64,000 nt of DNA from NCBI RefSeq assembly GCF_028453695.1, contig NC_135777.1, positions 8,173,714 to 8,237,713 on the forward strand, written 5' to 3'. Numbering within the stretch: the stretch's first letter is position 1; every line of letters begins with the position of its first letter. This DNA comes from Augochlora pura (Eukaryota > Arthropoda > Insecta > Hymenoptera > Halictidae). Positions 48,001 to 60,000 of this stretch are shown in pieces. The position numbers and the translations under genes were made by a program. The notes under the pieces were generated by a model, which saw only the letters and a list, made by a program, of their open reading frames with translations, had not been told where the DNA came from and did not search any database.

Positions 48001-51000
48001 AGATCCATTCTCCGTTCAAATCAATATTCTCCCGGATTAGCCCTTTCTCATGTATTCCTTTAGATCCTCAGTATACAATGTTAATAGTGTTTGACTTAAA
48101 GAAGATCCGTGTCTTATTTTATTTATTTCCCAGAAATACTTTTTTTATAAGTATCTACTATATTTTCGTCGACTATCACTCTTTGGATTATGTTATCTAT
48201 TGTACCTATTTCGCTTTTAAACCCTGCCTGCGTTTCTGGTATTATTTTCTTCTTGTTCAATTCCTCTTTTAGTTTAATTTCTAGTATTATCGCGTATATT
48301 TTGTAAACTCTATTTAAAATTGTTGCTTTTCTGTAATTACTTACATTGTCCCTGTCCCCCTTTTTAAATATCGGCAATACAATTCTCTCTTTCCAGATGT
48401 CCGATAATTTACAGACATTATTCCTAATTGTCTCTGTCAATTTTTTGGTTACTTTTTCGTTACTCTATATTTATACCTTATTATCTACCTTGGCTATGCC
48501 TGCTGTTTTATTCTTTTTTAATCTCTTTATTTGTCGTTTTACTTCCTTTATGATATCATTTCTCCTTCCTCTATATCTGTTGGAGAGCAATTCGTAGTAC
48601 GCGCCGTTCACCCCCTAGCGGCCACCAACGCACTTCGTGTCCTCCCCTACTTTGTCTAGATTTTCGGTGGAGAACCGTTTTTTGTCTCTGCGTTAGTTCG
48701 TTCTGTTATGCTGCGTCACCCCTAAGATAAGGTACCGAGCAAAACATGATGAATCAGCCCTGTTTTGCCCAAATTTCATACCTTGAACTATTGGTCATAG
48801 ACTTACGTGGCCTATGACCAATGCGGCAAGGCTCAAGTCCATCCGATAAGAATACATAAAAGGGGTCGGAACTCAAAATGGGTCCACTCTTAAATTCGCG
48901 CCAGCCTCGTGCAGATCAGAAAACTGGTGAAGTTACTTTCTTGTGAATTCTGTTTGTGACCTATTCTAATAAACTCCACATTGTTACGAAGAAGAAGGGT
49001 GTTTTCTCGAGGGACCTTACATCCCTTCCTCCTTCACGGCATAACAGGAGCAACTTTTTGGTGACAGCGGTGGGATAGGTCTACCAAATCAGCAGAAGGA
49101 CTGAGGTCAACAGGAAAATTCACCAGACAAAGGAAGAATATGAAAAATTGGCTCGGAACCTGGCAATTGGATGGGATAAGCCAAATTCAACGGAGGAATA
49201 CCGAGGTCCAATTACAAGGAACAATTTAAGAAGACTGCAATAATTGGGTAAGCCAATAACACGTAATACTTACCGCAATTCGAAAAGGATAACACAGTCG
49301 GATTTAGACAATGAGACACGTGGATTTATCGAGATAGATACACCTTTCATCCGTAAAATGTCAAATAATCGGGAATCTGGAACTAGCAGTACGCTATCTG
49401 TGGAGGAAAAACTGAAGAAACTCGAATCAGATTATGCAGAATTATTAAGAGTATATGAGACAAGAGAAAAAAGAATAAACGATTTAATATGCACCAAACG
49501 TGACGATAGGGTCGAGGAATATGAATCGGATCATTCACAGACTTTAGAAACACGTAGAAGAATTTTTATCAAGGACGCCAAAAACACTAAGCGGGTTATG
49601 AAAATGATAGGCGAATTCGACGGGTTCAATAGGCCGGTTGAAGAATTTATCAAAGAAATACAGGAAATAAGACAATTAGTTCCAGATGAAAGGATGTACT
49701 TAAGGATGCTAATATGTCAAAGGATTAAAGGCGATGCAAAAAAATTGATAGATGATAATGGTATTCTAGATTTAGAAGATTTATTTGATATTTTGAAAAC
49801 CGAATACATGCTAACCAAAAGTTATCACTTACTAGTACAAGAATATACTGGAAGATTTAATCTGCTAGACCGAGATATAATAGGTTCAATTCACCAAATG
49901 CCGAAAATGTCACCACAACGCTTTTCGATTCAAAAGGCCGAGGAGGAATACAACAAATCGGAGAACAGGCGATCTTTGATTATGAAGGAGAAGATGGTGA
50001 CAGCAGAGAAGAACATATCAAATGCGCGACGTGTATCGCTCACACGCGAAAGAACAAGCATGGAGGATACAATTAACGAAGAATTGCTTAATTTTAAACC
50101 ACACACGCGCACATCTTTTCCAGACACGGAGGTTACTCTTCTGCCACGTGTTAACGTTAAAAAGGACTCGCTGATAAGAAACTGCGAGGATAAAACAGCG
50201 TATAAGCCTAAGCTGCAATCATCAGACGATAAAATTGAGGAAATTTGGGCAGCCAAATCGAAGGACCGCGAATTTAAATGTATTAGGAAGCACGAAGTTT
50301 CTGTTGAACGCTCTGTTAAGTTGCACGATCGAGAGCCACGCGATGAGGACGTCCCAGTGGATAGGCCGAAGAATCGCGAGACGGAAGTCATTGAACAGAT
50401 CAAGGAAATATCCAAGTTTTCCGTGGTGTCTCCATATCGTAAATCGCAAGGAGAAATCGAGGATGTTCGGCCGGACCAGCCGAAGACACAAGAAGAAACG
50501 CGTGTAAAACATGAGGAAACAACGTATACACGAACATCATTAAGCACACCGTTTACACAGAAAATAGACAATGAGATAGAGGATATCTGGACAGATACGC
50601 CAAACGTTCGCGAAATAAAGTCTATTCGAAAAATTGAGGAGATATCACACATACGGAAACCAATAAACACGCCGTTAACACACAAAGTAGATGAGATAGA
50701 GAATATCTGGGAGAATAAACCAAAAGATCGCGAAATTAAACCGATTAAAAAGATGGAGGAAACAAAACACACATTATCTACACAAAAAGTAGATGAAGAG
50801 ATAGAGGACATCTGGACAGAGGAACCAAACAATCGGAAACTACAGAAGATATGTGTATCAAATAATCGAGAACTACAGGAGATATGGATATTAAACAATC
50901 GGAAAGTGCAGAAGATGTGGATATTAAACAATCGGAAACTACAGAAGATATGGATACCAAATAATCCAAAACTACAGAAGATGTGGATATTAAATAATCG

Positions 51001-54000
51001 GAATCCACAGAAGATATGGATATTAAACAATCGGAAACTACAGAAGATGCGAATATTAAACAATCGGAAACTACAGAAGATGTTGATAATAAACAATCGG
51101 AAGCTACAGAAGATATGGGTATCAAATAATCGAAAACGTCAAAAGAAATATTTACTAAACAAATCATGGAAGATATTGACGCTAAACAATTGGAAGCTAC
51201 AGAAACGATGTTACAGGAATCTGAGTGGTTGCTCAGTGAATTATCTCCACTAAAATTAATATTACCGAATCATATATATTATTAAATAAGGAGCCGTTAG
51301 ATAGATAAATAGTTGTACGATTAGGAATATCGAATATTACACTGCCCTGAATTAATACTATAACATTAATTTATGCTTTCTGTTTTAGATTCTGGCGACT
51401 ATTTCAAACATGTACACCGTGCTATTATTATAATAATTCTTTTAATTCCGCAGGAATACGAAACACTAAAACTGTACCTTCTACAGCAAACGAATGCCAC
51501 ATAAGATTAGAACCACAACAAAGTACAGCAGTAGACAGGAGAAACAACAACAGTTCGACAAACACAACAGCCTTTCAGAGTAGTTCTAAGTAAAATGATC
51601 TCACTTGCGACCTTAGGATAAAATAAAATTTTGACAACGACCAAAGAGCAGGAAGATAAAGTAGGATAAGCCAAGCTGGAAAAAAAGCAAATAGGAAAAA
51701 GAGGTGCAATTAGTACGTAGGCAACGTAATAGCTTTAAGAGAAAGCACAAAATATTAAATATTATTATACTAAGATGTTAAATGTAAGAAATGAAAAATG
51801 TAAATGACCTCTCAAATCTTGCAAACCCGTTAGATGAAATAACTAAAGAAGCCCACTTAATTGCTTCCCATGTCCGCTCTACCAGTAGGAACGAAACAAT
51901 GTGGACCATATTACGAATGATTGGAGGAGCCATTTGTCTACTTGCAGTATTCTACTTGTTATACAAAATCAAAGCCTGGAAAATTTTTAGATTATGCGTC
52001 ACACCTTGTAATTATTATAATTGTTTCAATAATGGAGGTACTCAGAGTGTAAACACATCTCCACAAACACAATATACAGTACACTTTCAACAGCCATCAA
52101 CTTCTGCAACAACACATGAAACATCACCGACACATTCAGAAATTAAAGGAGACCCTCCTACTTTACTAAAGTATTACTTGAACCGGTAATCTAGAAGAAA
52201 ATTCTTAATTTTAAACTAATTAAGAATTAGGATTTAATCATAAGGGAGGCGGTGTTATGCTGCATCACCCCTAAGATAAGGTACCGAGCAAAACAGGATG
52301 AATCAGCCCTGTTTTGCCCAAATTTCATACCTTGAACTATTGGTCATAGACTTACGTGGCCTATGACCAATGCGGCAAGGCCCAAGTCCATCCGATAAGA
52401 ATACATAAAAGGGGTCGGAACTCAAAATGGGTCCACTCTTAAATTCGCGCCAGCCTCGTGCAGATCAGAAAACTGGTGAAGTTACTTTCTTGTGAACTCT
52501 GTTTGTGACCTATTCTAATAAACTCCACATTGTTACGAAGAAGAAGGGTGTTGTCTCGAGGGACCTTACATCCTTTCCTCCTTCACGGCATAACAGTTCG
52601 CAACTACGTTGAAGCATCGTATCATAGAATCTAACCGCACCCTGCACTCGCACTCTCTAACGATATCTTCTGATTTATTTGCGTTCTCTTCTATTGGTTC
52701 GTATCTCCCTTCGCCTTCAATTAGTTCAATGAAATATTTTTCCAAATTTCTAGTTTTATTCTTTTTATAACTCTTATCCTTTTCTTTTTGTCTTTGTTAA
52801 TATACTTCTAAACTTGTCCTTTATCTTTTATTTTTCTTAATTTCTCCGCCTCTTTCTTCTGCAATTGAATTTTCTTTTCTTCACATTACAGTTTACATTC
52901 TTTTTGTTCGTGACTGTACATTTCCTTTGGTTCTGATCCTTTTCTCTGCTTTCTGAAAGCATTCCTGACTTTCTTTTTCTTGTTCGTACAGTCTGCATCC
53001 CTATTTCCCATTTTCCCTGTTTTCATTGCTGCTATATATTTTTCATTTTCATATCTTATTAGTTCATTTCAGATTCTGAAATAATTTTTAAAAAGTGCTA
53101 GTTGTATGGTTGCCGCGAATAACACGTTTTGCTTACTGATGAAAATGGTCATAACTTTAAGTAGTTAGCTTTTAGTTGACTAAAACAGTGTTTTTTATGA
53201 TAAAAATCATGGAGTATTATAAAGAAAGTATAAATCTTAACACTTCTTTTTCACTTACTGTCCTATTACCGACATTCCGTAATTAATGTACATAAGGTAC
53301 TTTGCAGAAATACCGGCTGCGTTCGTACTATATATTTAATATAATTTATATACTCTAACAGTTTAATTTAAGTTGGATAGATCATCGGAAAATTAATTTT
53401 ATCGGCACCTTGAATATTTATAATGTTTCTATTTTTATTAAATTCATATCAAAATGCCTACAACGTTTTTAAAAATTTAAGTTATACGTGAATTTCTGAT
53501 GAAAATATGTATATAGATGAATGAAAAAAGAAAAAGAGAGACAGGTAGTCGACAGTCGACCGACGATTAATTCGATTCTCACGTGCATTGTGGCAGAGTG
53601 ACTCAACGAAAGGGCTGGGGGAGTTCCGCGGGGAGACGAGTAGACAAATGGAACTTGATTGTGCTCTAAGTGTCGGGGGATGAAGTGACAGTTTTGAAGG
53701 GTAACATCGGCGTCATCGTCAAACATTGGTTCACCGCTTGACATTCTCCCCATAGGGCGAACATGCGTGTACTCCGCGACCACCGGGTTACATGCACTAT
53801 TAATCGCAACCCATTATACGCTCTAATGGTCCTTCGGGATATTTTCAACTCATCTTTCGTTCTCTCTTTCTCTGAAGAGCAAGCTCTTTACTGAGGGTCT
53901 GAAGGTTTTAGAAGCGTGCTTCGAACCTTACAAATTCTTCTACTCCATTCAAATACCTTGCCCAGTTTTGTTTCAAGGTATTATATTATAACTTACGAAG

Positions 54001-57000
54001 AGGAGATGCAGTTTATTGATCATTGAATTTAATGAAACTTTTTTAATTAATTAATTAAGGCGACCCATATTATATTCCTTTTGCCAACAATCCTTATTAT
54101 ACTGCGAATCTAGTGCATTTATGGCAAAAAAATGGATTTACGAAATACTGACTCCTGAAGCGATCAGAAAACTAAGAATATTTGTTGCGTCGAGTCCGCG
54201 TACGCAATTGCCGCAAATCACTCGAAGGCGCGTGTGTTGTGATGATCGAGGAATCAATGAGGTGTTGTTGGTTTAACAATTTATTAAAGGTTCAATACTA
54301 TTCGAAATGGGAAATGTTTCGGCTGTGACGGCTTGGATGCTGGATTGATTGGTGGTAGCGATGCCTTGTTCTTCGTTGTCCTTGGTGGTTGTTTCCCTTG
54401 GTGCTGCTTGATCGTCGCTGCGTCACTGCCGATCACCCTTGTTTCCTTCCTGCGTTCCTCTCACTCCTGACTGTTCGTCTGACTGCTTCTAAAACTATAC
54501 TGTACTGTTGATTTCTAAAAAATGCCGTATATTTATACGATTTTGGTGCTCCGGTAAGGAACCAATCACGATCAATTGGTCGAAGGGCACTTGTAGGCCC
54601 GTGTGGTGGTCGATCGGTCGGTCGGTCGTCCGATGGAATTTCCGAAGAGGAGCGGCTTCGACCGATTTATGGTTTTAACATTTCCTGCACTAGCAGAGCC
54701 TTTGTGTCGAATATTTTTTATCTGAATTGTTGTTCCGAGACGGAACATACTCCCCCCGATGAGAGACTTGCGATCAACATACTCGGTATAGTGGTCAGTG
54801 GTTCACCAAAAGGAAATGTTAAAGCTATTAGGTTGTTTGGATGCGATGATAAAGGAGTTAGATGGTGGGAATTTAGAAATGCTCCAATCTCAATGTTCGT
54901 TCGTCAGTAGTGTCTGTATACATGCTTTATATTTTATTCCCTCACTGCTTAATCTCGTTTCTACTATATTTGTATTTGTCTGATTGCAGCTTAAGTGCTA
55001 ACAAATTTGTGACGTTGTTACTAAATATATTTTTTAAAATTCCGCGCTTTGTTATGATTGCGCAGCTTCCTTTCCTTTATCCAAAACGATCCACATTAAT
55101 CGACATCGATGGTCTCCAATGCTCGTGTCCCGGTGATGCGCTACTTTGGACGGTTGGCTATGATAATTAGGTATCTTAGGCCTTGCTTTAGTATATGTCA
55201 CGCATTGTCAAATTGTTCTTCGCGTGGTGCTTTTGCCATCAATCGGCCAGTACCGCTGTCTCACCGCATTTAATGTTGCTAGTGCGCCGGAGTGGTAGTT
55301 TCTTAAATGCTCATTTTGTATTATAAGTTTCGTAACATGATGATTTTTAGGTAGTAATATTTGATGTTTTTGCGAATATGGTATGGGAGTGTTTTTTAAT
55401 CTACCACCTACCCGTAGTAAACCCGATGGGTCGATAAAAGGATTTAAACTTAATACGCGACTTTCTTTGCGGGGTTTTCCGCCTTTGTTTAAATCGCGTA
55501 TCTCGGACGCGAATTCATGAGCTTAAACAAGTTTCAAAGTGCGTAGGTGTGCGTTGCTAATTCGTTCGTTGGCTAATTCCTCCACTAATTTGTGTTTTTT
55601 CCTTGTATAATTTATAAATCTTAATGTGTGTGCAATGACTCTATTTAATCTTGTAATTGATGAGTATCTTAATAATAAGTCGTCGGTCTTCAGTTTGGTC
55701 GTTAAAGTCACGGTCGTCCGTTTTTCAGGTATATCGTCCGTCGTATTGAAATTAATCGTTGGCCAGGTATTCTCATTATCCGATAGCCATGAGGGGCCGT
55801 TAAGCCAAATGTGATTGTCTAGAAATTGGCTTGGCGATTGACCGCGCGAAATAAAGTCTGCAGGGTTTTCCTTGGTGGGCACGTGGGCCGAACTATAAGC
55901 GTTTGTATTATTTTGTATTGTGTTGACTCTATTTGCTACGAAGGTTTTTAGGAGGTGTTCTTCGTGTATAGTTGTCTCAGTGAAATGTTTTTCGCTTTCT
56001 AAAACCTCGTAAAATGTGTTTCTTAATGGTACGTCGACGTCCCCTGGTACGTAAAGGTCGGGATCGGCGAGCTCAATACCTGCCGGGATATTAATTGTTG
56101 CAGAGTCGAACCGGCGCGCGGGTAGTGTACCCGTTATGCGTTCTAATGCAAAGAAATTTTCCGCTACATTGAAAGAATTGTCGGTCGATTTTGTCGTTGT
56201 TTTCACGATCTGCCTCGTAACGGTTTGAGTTTCAGCTAAGTTCTCACATGCTAAATTGCCTTTATCTTTTCTTAATTTTAATTCGTCAGCTAACCCTGGT
56301 GCTATGAAATGTGTTTGTGTTCCCCCATCTAGTAATGCACGACAAATGTGTTCCTGTCCGCAATTGTCGATTAACTTTGTTTTCGTAGTACCTAAAGGAA
56401 TTTCCGCGTTATGCATTACGGAGAGTGTTCTTGGTATTCCCTCTTTATTGTTATCAATTGCGTCTATTTGTGTGTCCTCAGATTGTGTGTTTGTTTCGAT
56501 ATGTAATAATGTATTGTGACTCGGCGTATGATTTTCGTGTGATTCTAGCAATACCTTTGAATGCTCATTTACTATTTGTCGTGGCCTATCGCATTTCCTT
56601 TTTAATAATTCCCAAGCTACGTAATATTCTTCTTCCGTGGCTTCTAATCCGGTAATTACTGTAGTTATTTCGCCCCGTAGCGAATTTTTTAAAAATTGAA
56701 ATTTCTCGACCGTGGGTATGTTCTCATTATTGTGTACGAGTGACTCGAAGGTATTATAAAATTCTCGCCATTCTAATGGGTTACCATCGAACGGTTTGAT
56801 TTGAATCCTCGGAAGGAGCGAATTTGTCTGTCCACTTACCGTATTGTTAGGTGACTGCAATGTCCTATTATTATTATTCGTTTGAGTGTTTCGTTGGGCA
56901 ATTAAACCGATACCGATCAATCGTGCAACGTCTCCGCAATTTGTTTCGAACTCTTCGCGTTCGTTCCAATAGTCCGTCTGTTCGTCTAGTAGTTCTATTT

Positions 57001-60000
57001 CTAATTGTACGTTTTCGTAGTCCCGTACCACCTGTTTTAATTTTTCTTTGTAAGTCATGAGTTCATTCTCGTTCTTATCTCCCGGTGATTCTAAAGCGTT
57101 TCTTAGTCGTGTAACTTGTCCCTTGCATACCTTGCGTTTCGTCATTAAAGATTTGAATTGAGCAGTATTGATTTGGCTAGTTATTTTGGTTGAGCTTACT
57201 AGGGATGGTTGTTTGAAAGGATTGTGACCACTGACTCACCCCAAGCTGCAATGTTGCGATGTTTTGCTGCTCCTTCTGCGAATGTCCGTACGGCTGCACT
57301 CCTTCTGAGGATGTCCGTAAGGCTGTTGCGTGGTTGTCCACTGTTCCGACGGCTGCTGTGTCCGTTCGGCTGCTTCGTGGATGTCTCCGGCTGCTGGGTC
57401 CGGTAGATTTCCTTGCGATTTTTTGAGTCCACTGTTCCGACGGCTGCTGTGTCCGTTCGGCTGCTGTATCCGTTCGGCTGATTCGTGGATGTCTCCGGCT
57501 GCTGGGTCCGGTGGATTTCCTCGTTGATTTCCTTGCGATTCTGTCAGTCCACTGTTCCGACGGCTGCTTCGTGGATGTTGGGTTGGATTTACGATATCAA
57601 TCGTAAATCCGGCTCGAAGGACCAAATGTTGCGTCGAGTCCGCGTACGCAATTGTCGCAGATCACTCGAAGGCGCGTGTGTTGTGATGATTGAGGAATCA
57701 ACGAGGTGTTGTTGGTTTAACAATTTATTAAAGGTTCAATACTATTCGAAATGGGAAATGTTTCGGCTGTGACGGCTCGGATGCTGGATTGATTGGTGGT
57801 AGCGATGCCTTGTTCTTCGTTGTCCTTGGTGGTTGTTTCCCTTGGTTGCTGCTTGATCGTCGCTGCGTCACTGCCGATCACCCTTGTTTCCTTCCTGCGT
57901 TCCTCTCACTCCTGACTGTTCGTCTGACTGCTTCTAAAACTGTACTGTACTGTTGATTTCTAAAAAATGCCGTATATTTATACGATTTTGGTGCTCCGGT
58001 AAGGAACCAATCACGATCAATTGGTCGAAGGGCGCTTGTAGGCCCGTGTGGTGGTCGATCGGTCGGTCGGTCGTCCGATGGATTTATGGTTTTAACATTT
58101 CCTGCACTAGCAGAGCCTTTGTGTCGAATATTTTTTATCTGAATTGTTGTTCCGAGACGGAACAATATTGTTGCATCGTTATTATTTTATTGCGATATCT
58201 CCAAGATGAAGTAGATCCTTGTTGCATTTTTGTTGTTTAACAAATAGTGTAGATGATATTTATTTTGCATAAAAGTCTAGTCTAATTATAACATATATTG
58301 TGACATTAAAGAGACGTCCATAATAGTAAATTGTAAAATGTTTGTTCGACTTTATATTTGAAAAGAACTTCACGCATTTATGTGGAAATGTGTCAATTGC
58401 GATCAGAGAAAAAAAATGTCGTTACATTATTTTCTATCAAAAGATGGAACGCAATTCTATTTGACTGTTGTTTTGTGGAATTGAAGTACGACGTTTTTAC
58501 TTTGTATGAAGATATTCAATTTACTTATTATTTGTGGAGATATTTGACATTTAATTTTTATGATTTCCACGAATACTCGATTAATTGAAACGTAATGCAT
58601 TAGCTATGGTAGTAGTAAGCTGATAAAGAAGTCGGTTCTTGGATGTTCATTAAAATTTTTTAATTTCAAAACTTTTTAAGGAAGAATTCTGTCGGATCTG
58701 TAAAAAAATAGTGCAATTTTCACTAATCTATTTAATTTTAACCGAATAAGAAATTAAAAGTTTTGAGAAATAAATTACATCGTTCTCTTTATGAAAAATT
58801 GAAATACATTATAAATAGATTGAGAATGTCTAAAATTTTATTAAAATTACTTACTTCACAATTTTTTAAAATAATGTATGACGAATAATAATTATATAAA
58901 ATTCCAGAATCTAACCTAAAATAAATTATTAAAATTACAAGAAAATCTTAAACGATAGTCTCAAACATGACAATTTGCGTAGTACCAACTTATACATTAT
59001 ACAGACTGCAGATCTTTATTAAAATTCCCCAAAAATTATTTATCAATTAAAAAGAAGTTGCTTTTTGGATAAAAATAATTGTAATATTTCAAAAATGCAC
59101 AAATCTCATAATTGTTCTACACATTCTACTAAATCGGACTCTATTGTTCAAAACTGCTCGAAATCCATAAACTCCGCAGTCTAGTTATCATTTTTTCTTT
59201 CATGCAAATCCGACTGGTCCGACATCAAAGAATTCTCCTGGACCCGCAGCGGCGCGTTAAAAAAAGAACGAGGGGGATAAAATTAATTGAAAGGATAGCG
59301 AGGATCAATGAAAATCCGTAATCACGAGAGAAACCGCCGTAATCGGTCAACGCCTCGGAAGCAGTCTACGTTCATTACACACCGTTCTTTGGTGCAAAGA
59401 GCACATAGTCGTCGAATACCGATGAGGAATGGCGCGCGATGGCCGTACACAATCGGAATGTGTCGCCTCTCGTTGCCACTGTAAACGCATTTCCCGTTTT
59501 TTCCGGGCGTCGTGCGCCTTAACAGGGGGAGAGCGCCCTCAACCCGCGTACAGTTCCGCGGCTGCCATTGGAACGTTCAGCAAGGCCTCACGGCAACTTT
59601 ATTAAATTCTCGTCAGAATTTATCGGTTGTTTGCACCGATCCGTCCAACAATGCGCAGCACGCAATTGTGGAGTCCACACGCCAAGGCAAACACCGTGGA
59701 GCGTAGAACAGGTACACGCGGAAACGCATGTGTTTCGAATGGAATATCTGACATCCGGTGATGTGCAAATCGGGCGTCACTCTCGTGTACTTCCCTTCCT
59801 GCTATCCCGACGTCAATGCCAGTTCCAGAAACTGCGAATTCAGACTTTATTCTTGCATCTTACTCGAAAATCATCAAATTAACCGCGATACTATTCCGTT
59901 TGGTACGCTGAACGCGATCATAACGAATGGGATGAAATATTTAGCGATGGACGCACGGTTTTACAGTCTTATTGATTTGTGACTACTGCTTTTGATTTGT

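Larger units (their letters stand above)
48704..52595 (+). mobile_element. Ty3/Gypsy-like LTR element lacking pol
   Basis: Two 343-bp LTRs (48704-49046 and 52253-52595) start TGTTATGCTGC and end CACGGCATAACA, with a perfect duplication GTTC (48700-48703 and 52596-52599). A candidate primer-binding region follows the left LTR (TTTTTGGTGACAGCGGTGGG), and a polypurine tract AAGGGAGGCGG precedes the right LTR. The internal region has a gag frame and a short membrane-protein frame but no protease, polymerase or integrase. The LTRs differ at only a few positions, so the insertion is fairly young. Confidence 0.92.
54183..58164 (-). mobile_element. BEL/Pao LTR retrotransposon, internally deleted
   Basis: LTRs at 57627-58164 (5', 538 bp) and 54183-54747 (3', 565 bp), starting TGTTCCGTCTCGG in sense, with a perfect duplication ATATT (54178-54182 and 58165-58169). 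A candidate primer-binding site TTTGGTCCTTCGAGCC lies right after the 5' LTR and a polypurine tract GGGGGGAGTA right before the 3' LTR. The coding region keeps gag, protease and pieces of integrase; the polymerase is gone. Confidence 0.95.

Noticed and set aside
49930..51096. 388-residue minus-strand open frame in the Gypsy-like element
   Set aside because: It is the antisense shadow of the gag repeats. The I/F/S-rich repeat pattern is the complement of the 33-bp units and has no start context or similarity.
53469..53848. Minus-strand frames as a host gene exon
   Set aside because: No similarity recognised, no splice-consistent partner, and two overlapping frames of equal quality.
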